Assembly: GCF_023674465.1 (NCBI RefSeq)
Contig: NZ_CP098400.1
Span: 2,012,801 to 2,076,800 of the forward strand
Origin: Xiashengella succiniciproducens
Lineage (GTDB): Bacteria; Bacteroidota; Bacteroidia; Bacteroidales; Marinilabiliaceae
Length of the DNA stretch: 64,000 bases
Direction: 5' to 3'
Numbering within the stretch: position 1 is the stretch's first letter; the number at the start of each line of letters is the position of its first letter. A program made the position numbers and the translations under genes. A model generated the notes under the pieces. The model saw nothing but the letters and a program-made list of their open reading frames with translations. It searched no databases and was not told where the DNA came from. Shown here piece after piece: positions 34,493 to 44,073 of the stretch.

Positions 34493-36355
34493 CTAGCCCT
34501 CTATTTCGCTAAGCTCAAGCCACCTCATCTCGCACTCATCGAGTTCCTTAAGCAGCACACCCATTCTTTCTGAGGCTTTGATCAGTTCGTCAGAAGCCAT
34601 GGCACCCGAACTCATCATCTCTTCAAGAGCCTTCTTCTCCTCTTCCAGAGCGGCCATACGCTTCTCCAGTTCCTCAAGTTCTTTCTTCTCTTTAAAGCTC
34701 AGCCTACGCTGCCTTTCTCTTGATGGTTCTCTCTTTTCTGCAACCGGCTTTTTGATCTTAGGCTCTGCTGGTTTTGCGTTTTCCTTTATGTACTCGTGGT
34801 AACGGGAATAGTTACCCGGGAAGACCTTAATAAAGCCATCCTGGAAGACAAACATCTGATCCACTACCCTGTCAAGAAAGTACCTGTCGTGCGATACAGC
34901 AAGTACACAACCCTCAAAACGGTCAAGGTAGTCCTCCAGCACTCCCAGTGTATAGACATCCAGGTCGTTGGTTGGCTCATCAAGGATAAGGAAGTTGGGA
35001 TTCTTCATCAGCACGGTCATCAGGTAGAGGCGCTTCTTTTCACCACCACTGAGTTTGCTGACGGGAACATAGTGCATCTCATTTGGGAAGAGAAAGTAAC
35101 GCAGAAACTGCGCAGCATCCATTCTCCTGCCGTTGCCTGCATCTATATCGTCTGCAATCTCACTGATTACCTCGATAACCTTTTTGTTTTCATCAAACTT
35201 GATACCTTCCTGACGGTAGTAACCCACAACGACAGTTTCGCCCAGTTCGATACTTCCAGTATCAGGCTTTATATCTCCGTTGATAATATTAAGCAGGGTA
35301 CTCTTGCCTGTGCCATTCGATCCCAGAATACCGATTTTCTCTCCCTTAGCAAACTTATAGCTAAAGTCCCTAATAAGAGTTTTACCATTAAAGCCTTTTG
35401 ATACATTATCAAAGTTTAAGACCTTGGTTCCCAATCTAGAAGCTTTGATATCTATCGAAAGGTCTGCCTCACGGGTCTTTTGTCCTGCGACTTCTTTTAG
35501 TTCATAGTAAGCATCTATACGGTACTTGGCCTTGGTAGCCCTAGCCTGAGGCTGACGGTTCATCCAGTCCTGCTCCTTGCGGAGCAGGTTTCTTGCCCTA
35601 TCTATCTCCTGATTGCGCTGGTCTATCCTTTCGTCTCTCTTCTCAAGAAAATAGCTATAGTTGCCCGTGTATTTGTAGAGAGTCTCATCGTCCATCTCGA
35701 ATACCACGTTGCACACCCTGTCGAGGAAGAAACGGTCGTGGGTCACCATCAGCAGAGTGGCCCTGTTTCGGCTCAGGTAATCCTCCAGCCAGTCCACCAT
35801 ATCGATATCAAGGTGGTTGGTCGGCTCATCGAGTATTATGAAATCGGGTTCTTCAAGCAGCACTGCAGCCAGAGCAAGGCGTTTTTGTTGTCCTCCCGAT
35901 AACTGCTCCACAGGCTGATTGAGACGAGTAATCTTAAGTTTGTCAAGTACCTGTCTTACACGGGTCTCATAATCCCATGCACCCATGGCATCCATCTTCT
36001 CGACCATCTTGCCGATAAGGGCCTGGTCGTTGCTTTCAAGAGCCTCTTCGTAATCCCTGACAGCTTTGATAAGTTCATTATCCCCGCTCAGGAGGGACTC
36101 GATAACTGTTTTCCCTGCCGGGAAAACAGGATCCTGCACCAGGTAACCGGTTCTTATACCCTTCCTAATCGTTACTGTTCCTCCATCAGGGACCTGTTTT
36201 CCGGCAAGGATGTTCAGAAGTGTGGTTTTACCGGTCCCATTTCTTGCAATAAGTGCGGCCTTTTCGCCTTCTTCAAGTCCGAAGGTAAGGGAGTTGAACA
36301 AACGTATATCACCCCAGTGGTGGGTAAGATTCTCGACGGACAGGATATTTGCCAT
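34493..36355 (-). CDS. ABC-F family ATPase (Uup/EttA-like)
   Basis: This 620-aa soluble protein has two ABC domains: Walker A ARNGTGKTTLLN and GSNGTGKSTLLN, signatures LSGGQQKRLALA and LSGGEKKRLYLM, and Walker B FIILDEPTNHLD and FLILDEPTNDLD. It carries the ABC-F linker and a C-terminal coiled-coil region rich in Lys and Glu (KKELEELEKRMAALEEEKKA), which fits the Uup branch. These proteins act on ribosomes or nucleic acids rather than in transport. Resistance roles are possible for some ABC-F proteins, but nothing here points to one. Confidence 0.92.
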   Translation of the reverse strand: MANILSVENLTHHWGDIRLFNSLTFGLEEGEKAALIARNGTGKTTLLNILAGKQVPDGGTVTIRKGIRTGYLVQDPVFPAGKTVIESLLSGDNELIKAVRDYEEALESNDQALIGKMVEKMDAMGAWDYETRVRQVLDKLKITRLNQPVEQLSGGQQKRLALAAVLLEEPDFIILDEPTNHLDIDMVDWLEDYLSRNRATLLMVTHDRFFLDRVCNVVFEMDDETLYKYTGNYSYFLEKRDERIDQRNQEIDRARNLLRKEQDWMNRQPQARATKAKYRIDAYYELKEVAGQKTREADLSIDIKASRLGTKVLNFDNVSKGFNGKTLIRDFSYKFAKGEKIGILGSNGTGKSTLLNIINGDIKPDTGSIELGETVVVGYYRQEGIKFDENKKVIEVISEIADDIDAGNGRRMDAAQFLRYFLFPNEMHYVPVSKLSGGEKKRLYLMTVLMKNPNFLILDEPTNDLDVYTLGVLEDYLDRFEGCVLAVSHDRYFLDRVVDQMFVFQDGFIKVFPGNYSRYHEYIKENAKPAEPKIKKPVAEKREPSRERQRRLSFKEKKELEELEKRMAALEEEKKALEEMMSSGAMASDELIKASERMGVLLKELDECEMRWLELSEIEG

Positions 36356-36411
36356 AAGTAGTAATTCGACTAAGTCGCAAAGATAACAATGATCCTGCTC
36401 TTTACCGCATA

Positions 36412-37413
36412 TTATAGCATCGCAGGGGCAGATAACCTGTCGATTAGTTCGAGCTCCTCTTCGCTAAACTTAAGATTCCTGATAGCCCTGAGGCTGTCCT
36501 TAAGCTGGGCTACCGAACTAGCACCCACGAGCACAGAGGTGATGCGTTGATCCTTGAGCAACCATGACAGTGACATCTGAGCAAGGGTCTGACCACGCTC
36601 ACCGGCCAGAGTATTGAGGCTTCTCAATGCCTGCATCCTTTCGGGTGTCAGCATCTTTTCCTTTAGGAAGCCATGGGGCTTGGCGATACGTGAATCTGAA
36701 GGAATGACGTTGAGATACCTGTCAGTAAGCAGTCCCTGAGCCAGTGGGGAAAAGACAATGCAACCAATGCCTTTTTCTTCAAGGGTGGCTAGGAGGTCTT
36801 TTTCAACCCAGCGATCAAGCAAATTATAACGCGGTTGATGTATCAGACAAGGAGTGCCCAGTTCCCGCAGAATGGCCTCAGCCTTTCGGGTCTGTTCCGC
36901 ACTATAGTTGGATATCCCTACATAAAGAGCCTTACCCTGCCTTACTGCCTGGTCCAGGGCTGACATGGTCTCTTCGATTGGTGTTTCGGGATCTGGTCTG
37001 TGGCTGTAAAAGATATCCACATAGTCAAGGCCCATTCTCCTGAGGCTTTGATCGAGACTGGCAAGAAGGTATTTCCTTGAGCCCCAGTCCCCATAAGGAC
37101 CGGGCCACATCGGGTAGCCTGCCTTTGTCGAGATTATCATCTCATCCCTGTATGTCTTGAAATCTGTAGCAAGCATACGACCGAAGTTTTCCTCTGCAGA
37201 ACCGGGTACGGGACCGTAGTTGTTTGCCAGGTCGAAGTGTGTTATTCCGTTGTCGAAGGCAAAGCGTAGGATGTCGCGCTGTGTAGCGTAGGGATCCACA
37301 GATCCGAAGTTATGCCACAGGCCAAGTGATATGGCCGGGAGTTTGATTCCACTGCGTCCGCATCTGCGGTAAACCATCGAGTCGTAACCCGACCTGTCTG
37401 CTACATAGTCCAT
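36412..37413 (-). CDS. Aldo/keto reductase, YghZ-like
   Basis: This protein of about 333 aa has an (alpha/beta)8 fold and uses NADPH. DLANNYGPVPGSAEENFGRM, ISTKAGYPMWPGPYGDWGSR and LDYVDIFYSHRPDPETPIEE match YghZ/L-glyceraldehyde-3-phosphate reductase-type enzymes, with the catalytic Asp, Tyr, Lys and His in place. The start at 37413 (MDYVADRSGYDSM) is preferred over 37458 because the extra N-terminal residues have no family counterpart. It stands alone between the ABC-F and M64 genes. The physiological substrate is unknown. Confidence 0.9.
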   Translation of the reverse strand: MDYVADRSGYDSMVYRRCGRSGIKLPAISLGLWHNFGSVDPYATQRDILRFAFDNGITHFDLANNYGPVPGSAEENFGRMLATDFKTYRDEMIISTKAGYPMWPGPYGDWGSRKYLLASLDQSLRRMGLDYVDIFYSHRPDPETPIEETMSALDQAVRQGKALYVGISNYSAEQTRKAEAILRELGTPCLIHQPRYNLLDRWVEKDLLATLEEKGIGCIVFSPLAQGLLTDRYLNVIPSDSRIAKPHGFLKEKMLTPERMQALRSLNTLAGERGQTLAQMSLSWLLKDQRITSVLVGASSVAQLKDSLRAIRNLKFSEEELELIDRLSAPAML

Positions 37414-37613
37414 TGTCTTTCTTTCTGGTTTATATAACCTCAAATCCTTACTTATCATATCCCTCTTTCAGAAATGCTAATCCAAATATACTATATACCA
37501 GTGCTAAGATCACTAGCCAACTGCCAACTGATTGCAACCACACTCCCGAAATGTAAGATCTACGGGTTTAGTTATCGCCTGACCCGGGGCCAACAAATAG
37601 ATTAGCCAGATTC

Positions 37614-37661
37614 AAGCCCGGGAATAGCACCTGATGCTATGAGCTATTTGCATCCGGGCTT
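37614..37661 (-). terminator. Long hairpin directly after the M64 gene stop
   Basis: AAGCCCGG pairs with CCGGGCTT, and inside it AATAGC pairs with GCTATT. The outer stem overlaps the stop codon of the minus-strand M64 gene. It lacks a T tract, so it may end transcription inefficiently or protect the mRNA 3' end. Confidence 0.4.
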
Positions 37662-38946
37662 ACTGTCCTGCAGAAAACCTGATGGTCCTTTCGAGTACTC
37701 TGGTACAAACCTCACAAAAACCCTCGGCCTGATTGCTGTGCATACGGCAATCGATGGACGGTCTGTACACTCCCTTGGCTACATAACCACCCCCTTCAAA
37801 TACTCCGGTTACCCCTTCATATTCCTTATCAGCAGGAGTGGGAACAGGAACACCATCCTTAATCAGATCCTGCCACTTGGATGCAAAGTCCACCAAGGTT
37901 GTAAGGTTTGGCTGAGCCGGTTCGCTATTCAGATCATAAAAATCCTCATAGGTCGTAGCACTCTCATAATATTCATCTGCAAGTCCTGCAAAGCCGTGCC
38001 CCAGTTCGTGAATAAGTATGATACCTGCCAGTGGGTGATCTGCAGTCAATATCGAGAAGTGGTTGTACACACCTCCTCCACCATACTTATCTGTGTTGAC
38101 AAGCAACACAATATGATCGTGTGGCAATTGTGCTGCCGCATCATAGATCTTCCATGTAGAAAGACTTTCAAGATAGCGCTCAATACCAAAGGTGTTGAAG
38201 GTCGCATCAAAGGGAGTATTCTTCCATTCTCCAATGGTAGGAATATCGCATCCGCTTTCGGGTGATGGCACTGCCAGGGCATATATATTTATCAGATCCT
38301 TGTTTGCCTTATACGGCTCATGATTGAGGAGTTCTGCAGCCACCTTAGCCGCCCTGCTGTAAAATTTTTCAGTCTCAGCTTCAGTATAACCTTCAGCTAT
38401 AAAGAGGAAGCAGACCCTGTCGGTCCTGCCATCACCATGTACAAGGCGGTAAGGAAATGCAGCAGGTATAAAGCGGGATACTGAATGATGCCTTGGATCA
38501 ATAAGCTGATCAAGCAGCAGCCTGACCTCTCCCCTTCTGTTACGGACTTCAACCAAGAGTCTGAGTTCTCTTAGTGGGAAGGGCATCTCGATACTCTGTT
38601 GAAAAGACCTCTCAGAATAAATCGCATCGGCAGTACTCTGCCATTCCTCAAACAGAGTTGAGAAACTGCGGAAAAACAGAGTGTCCCCCCTCTGTGGGTC
38701 GATCAGCATATAACGGTAACTACCGTAATCAAAGGGTGAAATAGCCCGGTCGGGTGCACTCACCCGACCGTCATAATATTTTAGCGACGCTATATAAGCG
38801 TTCTGGTAACTTTTATTTCCAACAAGGGTAAGGTCCACACGTAGTATTCTTTCCCAGTCAAATACATCCTGTGCATTCAGGGTCTGTGAAAGGATCAGAA
38901 CAGCTGTAAGGATCAGGTTTCTACAATTCAAAATTCTCATCTCCAC
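37660..38946 (-). CDS. M64 family metallopeptidase (IgA-peptidase type)
   Basis: This 428-aa secreted protein has a signal peptide (NLILTAVLILSQTLNAQ). An N-terminal M64-associated beta domain leads to the zinc-binding motif in IILIHELGHGFAGLADEYYE (HExxHxxxxxxD-type M64 site). A conserved SRFIPAAFPYRLVHGDGRTD precedes CFLFIAEGYTE. The first member described cleaves IgA, but most Bacteroidota members have no known target, so an IgA-degrading role should not be assumed here. It is transcribed alone. Confidence 0.92.
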   Translation of the reverse strand: MEMRILNCRNLILTAVLILSQTLNAQDVFDWERILRVDLTLVGNKSYQNAYIASLKYYDGRVSAPDRAISPFDYGSYRYMLIDPQRGDTLFFRSFSTLFEEWQSTADAIYSERSFQQSIEMPFPLRELRLLVEVRNRRGEVRLLLDQLIDPRHHSVSRFIPAAFPYRLVHGDGRTDRVCFLFIAEGYTEAETEKFYSRAAKVAAELLNHEPYKANKDLINIYALAVPSPESGCDIPTIGEWKNTPFDATFNTFGIERYLESLSTWKIYDAAAQLPHDHIVLLVNTDKYGGGGVYNHFSILTADHPLAGIILIHELGHGFAGLADEYYESATTYEDFYDLNSEPAQPNLTTLVDFASKWQDLIKDGVPVPTPADKEYEGVTGVFEGGGYVAKGVYRPSIDCRMHSNQAEGFCEVCTRVLERTIRFSAGQ

Positions 38947-39086
38947 TATCTCAATTATTCATTCAAAATGGTGGTCATCAGGGGGCTCCGGAACTGGTAA
39001 AACCTTTGGAATCCCTGTTTTTCTTGGCAATATAGTAATATTTGGGTAGTTTTGCAGAGGATAGAAACCAAAATTCAAGTGCTGAA

Positions 39087-40394
39087 ATGTTAGATAGCGT
39101 GGTATCCCTCTCAGATTTTTTAAGTGAGTGTATAAGTGGATTATTCGAATCGTCTGATTTACCTCCTCTGGTTTTAGAACTGATTGACTTTTCTATAAGG
39201 TTATCTATAATCATAGTGATTAGTCTGTTGGTATTCTGGATAACCAGGAGGCTTTTGTTGCATTATGGTATCAAACTGATAAGCAAAACCAAGAACATTT
39301 ATGATGATTATCTGGTAGACAGGCGGGTTCTGCACAGGATATCGCACCTGATTCCTGCACTTGTGATCTTCCACCTTGCTACGCTACTGCTGGATATCTA
39401 TCCAATAGGTGGCAGAATCATACATACAATTGCAGTAATCTATGTAGTTGGCGTTGCCTATTTTACGGTCAGCGGCCTCTTGAATGTGCTTGAAGATATT
39501 TACAATACCAGACCATACTCCACCTCGCGACCCATCAAGAGTTATGTGCAACTGCTTAAGATAATACTCTTTTGCATAACAGCCATTTTGCTAATTGCCT
39601 ACCTCTTCAATGTAAAGGTAACTGGAATATTTACCGGACTGGGTGCTATGGCAGCTGTGCTGATGCTGATATTCAAGGACTCGATACTGGGCTTCGTTGC
39701 AAGTATTCAGCTTTCGGTAAACAAAATGGTGAGGGTTGGTGACTGGATCTCAATGCCCGGCTATAATGCCGACGGGGACGTGCTTGAGATTACCCTTAAT
39801 ACTGTCAAGGTACAAAACTGGGACAAGACTATTACCACGATTCCAACCTATGCTCTTGTGTCAAGTCCCTTTATGAACTGGAGGGGAATGCATGAGTCTG
39901 GTGGTCGTCGCATCAAGCGCTCCATAAACATTGATATGCGCAGCGTAAAGTTTTGTACTCCCGAGATGCTTGAAAAATACAAGTTGATACACCACCTGAA
40001 AGACTACATAGTTGAAAGGGAGGCCGAGATCGAGAGGTACAACCAGGAGAATAATATTGACAGTTCGGTTAAGGTCAACGGCAGAAGAATGACCAACCTT
40101 GGAGTGTTCAGGAAATACTTGGAGAACTACTGTCGCAGACACCCATTACTTAATCAGGATATGACGATGCTTATCAGGCATCTTCAGCCAACTGAAAAGG
40201 GTTTACCTATAGAGGTTTACACCTTCTCTGCAAGTACTAAATGGGCTGATTATGAAGGTGTGCAGGCCGATATCTTCGATCATATACTAGCTGTAATTCC
40301 CGAGTTTGATCTCAAGGTATTCCAGGAACCGTCAGGGGCCGACCTTCAGGATGCAATCAGCGGTTTGGGTTCTATACTCATAAAAGAGAATTAA
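39087..40394 (+). CDS. MscS-family mechanosensitive channel (YbdG-like)
   Basis: This protein of about 435 aa begins at MLDSVVSLSDFLSE; an upstream in-frame ATG at 39042 is less likely. Several transmembrane helices (for example LSIIIVISLLVFWITRRLLL, VIFHLATLLLDIYPI) precede the pore helix region GIFTGLGAMAAVLMLIFKDS, followed by the beta domain VRVGDWISMPGYNADGDVLE and VQNWDKTITTIPTYALVSSP. The large C-terminus and NWRGMHESGGRRIKRSI resemble YbdG. It probably contributes to osmotic adaptation. Confidence 0.92.
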   Translation: MLDSVVSLSDFLSECISGLFESSDLPPLVLELIDFSIRLSIIIVISLLVFWITRRLLLHYGIKLISKTKNIYDDYLVDRRVLHRISHLIPALVIFHLATLLLDIYPIGGRIIHTIAVIYVVGVAYFTVSGLLNVLEDIYNTRPYSTSRPIKSYVQLLKIILFCITAILLIAYLFNVKVTGIFTGLGAMAAVLMLIFKDSILGFVASIQLSVNKMVRVGDWISMPGYNADGDVLEITLNTVKVQNWDKTITTIPTYALVSSPFMNWRGMHESGGRRIKRSINIDMRSVKFCTPEMLEKYKLIHHLKDYIVEREAEIERYNQENNIDSSVKVNGRRMTNLGVFRKYLENYCRRHPLLNQDMTMLIRHLQPTEKGLPIEVYTFSASTKWADYEGVQADIFDHILAVIPEFDLKVFQEPSGADLQDAISGLGSILIKEN

Positions 40395-40524
40395 GATATT
40401 TCAGAAAGGATTCCGGCTTTTTATTAAAGAATCCCACCATTTTAACAAGAGCTCCACTAAACTTAATAAGAAATGAATACTAATTCATTTCCAGGTAAAT
40501 CATTATATCAACTAAGTAGAGATT

Positions 40525-41649
40525 ATGTTATCGGATGTTTTTAAAAAGGATATTGATGAATTATACAAGACCTCTATAGTTCAACAAACAGCATTCTGGT
40601 CGATTGTAAAAAGAAAAGTCGGTCTTGATTCAATTGCCATGAATTTCAAATCAAGAAAAAGCGATTTATACAATCATATTAGTAACGACAGCACCATTAA
40701 TTCAGATCTTCTGATACTTATTCAAAGGCTGAATAATACCGATAGTATCGCATACGTGCCTTATGGCCCGGAATTGGAACCGGAAGATGAGTTCCGAGGT
40801 GTGTTTTTGGAAGAATTATCTGAATGCCTACGTTCAGTCCTCCCCAAAGGCTGTTTTATGGTCAGGTACGATTTGCGTTGGGAGAGCTTTTGGTCAAAAG
40901 AAAGTTCTGTTACAAATAATCACGATAGCCTAATTTCAGAGCCTTCGATAAAGTCACAGGAAATCAGATTTAATTACAACACGGTAAACTGGAATCTACG
41001 CAAATCAGGGACCAATATACTACCTACAAACACCTTGTATCTTGACTTACAATCGGAGTTTGATACAATAATGTCGAGGATGAAACCCAAGACCAGGTAC
41101 AATATAAAACTCTCCCAACGAAAAGGTGTTGCTGTTAGAATTGCTGACTTATGCGATTTAGACATTTGGTACAGGTTATATACTGAAACAGCTAACAGAA
41201 ATGGCATCTACCTTAATGATATCAAGTACTTTGAAGCAATTCTAACAGCCAAAGCAGATAAAACCAAATCACCCGCGGAAGTATATTACCTGATAGCGGA
41301 AGTTGACAACGTACCATTGGCAGCAATGTTCTTAATAATATCAGGCAATCGTAGTTCTTATTTATACGGGGCATCCTCAAGCTCAAACAGAAACTTTATG
41401 GCTACTTATGCTCTGCAATGGCATGCAATAAGGCTGTCAAAGGAAAAGGGATGTAAGGAGTACGATATGTTTGGAATCTCACCAAACAATGACGCAAGCC
41501 ATCCTCTTTATGGCTTATTTAAGTTTAAAACAGGATTTGGCGGAGAACTGTATCAAAGTTTGGGATGTTGGGATTATCCTTTCGACGAGGAAAAATATAA
41601 CATCTTCAAAAATGTCGAAAGGAGGAATCAAGGCTATCACATAAATTAA
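40525..41649 (+). CDS. FemAB/FemX-like aminoacyltransferase
   Basis: This 374-aa protein has two GNAT-like halves. MKPKTRYNIKLSQRKGVAVR and DIWYRLYTETANRNGIYLND match the FemAB family, and the C-terminal half shows AEVDNVPLAAMFLIISGNRS, YLYGASSSSNRNFMATYALQ and GCKEYDMFGISPNNDASHPL. Classical FemABX enzymes add amino acids to the peptidoglycan stem peptide using aminoacyl-tRNA. In Bacteroidota their substrates are unclear, so a role in modifying other cell-surface or secondary molecules is possible. The gene looks somewhat AT-richer than its neighbours and stands alone. Confidence 0.85.
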   Translation: MLSDVFKKDIDELYKTSIVQQTAFWSIVKRKVGLDSIAMNFKSRKSDLYNHISNDSTINSDLLILIQRLNNTDSIAYVPYGPELEPEDEFRGVFLEELSECLRSVLPKGCFMVRYDLRWESFWSKESSVTNNHDSLISEPSIKSQEIRFNYNTVNWNLRKSGTNILPTNTLYLDLQSEFDTIMSRMKPKTRYNIKLSQRKGVAVRIADLCDLDIWYRLYTETANRNGIYLNDIKYFEAILTAKADKTKSPAEVYYLIAEVDNVPLAAMFLIISGNRSSYLYGASSSSNRNFMATYALQWHAIRLSKEKGCKEYDMFGISPNNDASHPLYGLFKFKTGFGGELYQSLGCWDYPFDEEKYNIFKNVERRNQGYHIN

Positions 41650-41736
41650 ATACAACAGACTAACAAGCGGTATACCAGCATTGGATCCGAGTAATACAGG
41701 ATGGTCGGCTTTAGAAGGAAACCCTGAGAAAAAAAA

Positions 41737-41762
41737 GGGCTGTCACCCGGAGGTGACAACCC
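41737..41762 (-). terminator. Terminator of the peroxiredoxin gene
   Basis: GGGCTGTCACC and GGTGACAACCC pair (one wobble) around CGGA-type loop bases. Read on the minus strand the stem is followed by six T residues. It lies between convergent genes. Confidence 0.85.
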
Positions 41763-41801
41763 AAACAGCTACGAGTTGGAATTCTCTATCGTGCTTGTTT
41801 C

Positions 41802-42434
41802 TTAGTTCTTACCAAGATATTCTGAGATGCCTTCCTGAGTGGCCTTCAGACCTTCAGAACCCTTGTGCCAGTTTGCTGGGCAAACCTCACCGTTTTCTTC
41901 GAAGAATTGAAGAGCGTCCACCATACGCAGAGCTTCGTCAACGCTACGGCCAAGAGGCATATCATTAACTACCTGATGACGAACGATACCATTCTTGTCA
42001 ATCAGGAACAAGCCACGGTAAGCAGCTGGCTCACCATTGAAGATCATTGCTCCTTCTTCGTTGTAGTCATATTCACCTGCCAACACATCGTATGCATCTG
42101 CAATGGTCATGGCTCCGTCGGCTACCAATGGGAACTTAACACCCTTGATACCACCTTCTTTCTTTTCGGTTTGCAGCCACTTCCAGTGAGAGAATTCTGA
42201 GTCTGTTGAACAAGCAACTACTGCTACGTTACGGCTTTCAAACTCAGCAATCTTGTCCTGGAATGCGATGATCTCAGTAGGACATACAAAGGTGAAATCT
42301 TTTGGATAAAAGAAGAATACTACATACTTCTTACCAATATACTGGTCGAGTGAGAAATTCTCAACGATCTCACCGCCGTTGATAACTGCCTTAGCCATAA
42401 AGGAAGGCGCTTTCTTACCAACTAAAACTGCCAT
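41802..42434 (-). CDS. Typical 2-Cys peroxiredoxin (AhpC/Prx1 type)
   Basis: This 210-aa peroxidase reduces H2O2 and organic peroxides. The peroxidatic Cys51 lies in FFYPKDFTFVCPTEIIAFQD and the resolving Cys in ENGEVCPANWHKGSEGL. A catalytic Arg fits NGIVRHQVVNDMPLGRSVDE. It is a single-gene transcript with a terminator, and its reductant (AhpF or thioredoxin) is not encoded nearby. Confidence 0.96.
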   Translation of the reverse strand: MAVLVGKKAPSFMAKAVINGGEIVENFSLDQYIGKKYVVFFFYPKDFTFVCPTEIIAFQDKIAEFESRNVAVVACSTDSEFSHWKWLQTEKKEGGIKGVKFPLVADGAMTIADAYDVLAGEYDYNEEGAMIFNGEPAAYRGLFLIDKNGIVRHQVVNDMPLGRSVDEALRMVDALQFFEENGEVCPANWHKGSEGLKATQEGISEYLGKN

Positions 42435-42813
42435 ACTTTTAATTTTTTAGATGAATTATAATTAATATAACTGAATTACTACCGATTGTTAATCTATATC
42501 AGTGCTTCACGAACAAAATTACGCAATGTTTTCGAGCCCCCAAGAAATAGTGGTATTTAATTGCCTAAATAAAACTGATAGAATATAACTGGAATTTATA
42601 CCTCAATGCTAAGGTGCTTATGCCTTGTATAGTAAGGTGTGCATGTTCATAAGCCTTTCAGGCCATAAAGGGTAGCTTATACATTACAGCATCAGGCAAC
42701 AGATGGTCTCGGGTAGCAGATTATACCAGGACAAATCACGCTAACCATGGGAGACTATCTGAAGGCAGACTTTCTTCTATGCATCAGAAATACCTGAGGC
42801 GGGCCAAAAACCC
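42435..42813. other. Intergenic region between peroxiredoxin and pepT genes
   Basis: About 380 bp. The left part holds the peroxiredoxin promoter at 42514-42544. The remainder (42600-42810) shows no coding frame, RNA gene or repeat I can support. Confidence 0.5.
42514..42544 (-). promoter_or_regulatory. Peroxiredoxin gene promoter
   Basis: On the minus strand TAATTTTG (42521-42514) fits the -7 consensus, and CTTG (42544-42541) is one base off the -33 TTTG at 19-nt spacing. The leader would be about 70 nt. Confidence 0.5.
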
Positions 42814-44049
42814 TTATTCAGAAGTCCCCTTACTCTCGATAAGTTGTACAAGCTGAAGGATTACCTGTGTGGCCTTCTCCATGCTTTGGATTGGAATAAA
42901 CTCGAAGCGTCCGTGGAAGTTGTGCCCACCTGCAAAGATATTTGGACAGGGCAGTCCCATGTAAGATAGTCTTGCTCCGTCAGTTCCACCTCTGATAGGC
43001 ACTATACGGGCTTCAACATCCGACTTCAACATAGCCTCTGCAGCCAGGTCAATGATGTACATTACAGGCTCGATCTTCTCGCGCATATTGTAGTACTGAT
43101 CACGGATGTCAAGTACTACGGTACCTTCACCAAATTCTGCATTAACCTTGTTGACAAGGTGCTGCATTTCCTTCTTGCGCATTTCAAACCTATCCCTGTC
43201 GAAGTCCCTTATGATAAAGGTAAGTTCGGTTCTCTCTACATCCCCGTTGAATGAATTGAGGTGATAGAAACCTTCATAGCCTTCGGTATGCTCGGGAGTC
43301 TCATGTCTTGGAAGCATCGTAATAAGCTGGTTGGCTATCCTTATTGAGTTGCGCATCTTGCCCTTGGCATAGCCAGGATGGACGTTGCGGCCAAAGATTG
43401 TAATCTGAGCTACAGCAGCGTTGAAGTTCTCGTACTCCAATTCACCAATCTCACCACCATCAATAGTATAGGCAAAGTCAGCTCCAAATCCTTTTACATC
43501 AAAGTGATCAGCCCCCTGTCCTATTTCCTCATCGGGAGTAAAGCAAATCCTGATTTTGCCGTGCTTGATATGAGGATTCCTTATAAGGTATTCCATTGCT
43601 GTCACAACTTCGGCAATGCCTGCCTTATCGTCGGCTCCAAGTAGAGTATGACCATTGGTAGTAATAATATCCTGGCCTACATAGTGCAGCAATTCTGGAA
43701 AATCCTCCGGCTTAAGATAAATGCCATCTTCGGCATCAAGCGCAATATCGCCACCCTCGTAATTCCTGACAATATTGGGCTTGACGTGCTTACCGCTAAA
43801 ATCAGGGCTTGTATCGAGGTGAGCAATAAAACCAACGACGGGCACGTCATGATTGGTATTTGACGGCAGGGTAGCCGTCAAATAACCATTATCATCAAGT
43901 TTAACCTCTGACAAGCCGATGCGTTTTAGTTCGTCAGCCAGATGTCTGGCAAAGAACATTTGTCCCGGAGTACTAGGTGTTAACCCGGTGTTTTCATCAG
44001 ACTGAGTATCAAATGATACGTACTCTAAAAAACGCTCTACAAGTGTCAT
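42814..44049 (-). CDS. pepT: Tripeptide aminopeptidase PepT
   Basis: This 411-aa cytoplasmic M20 peptidase releases N-terminal residues from tripeptides with two zinc ions. Metal and catalytic motifs are [71 protein letters not shown] and [20 protein letters not shown]. The start at 44049 ([16 protein letters not shown]) is preferred over 44061. It lies 24 nt downstream of proS on the same strand, so they probably share a transcript. Confidence 0.96.
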   Translation of the reverse strand: MTLVERFLEYVSFDTQSDENTGLTPSTPGQMFFARHLADELKRIGLSEVKLDDNGYLTATLPSNTNHDVPVVGFIAHLDTSPDFSGKHVKPNIVRNYEGGDIALDAEDGIYLKPEDFPELLHYVGQDIITTNGHTLLGADDKAGIAEVVTAMEYLIRNPHIKHGKIRICFTPDEEIGQGADHFDVKGFGADFAYTIDGGEIGELEYENFNAAVAQITIFGRNVHPGYAKGKMRNSIRIANQLITMLPRHETPEHTEGYEGFYHLNSFNGDVERTELTFIIRDFDRDRFEMRKKEMQHLVNKVNAEFGEGTVVLDIRDQYYNMREKIEPVMYIIDLAAEAMLKSDVEARIVPIRGGTDGARLSYMGLPCPNIFAGGHNFHGRFEFIPIQSMEKATQVILQLVQLIESKGTSE

Positions 44050-44073
44050 ATGGCTAAACAATTAAATCCATTT

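Noticed and set aside
34796-35401. 201-codon open frame on the + strand
   Set aside because: It lies entirely antisense within the ABC-F gene and shows no domain or composition typical of a real protein.
37639-38265. 208-codon open frame on the + strand
   Set aside because: It is antisense to the M64 peptidase gene, Cys-rich and without recognisable motifs.
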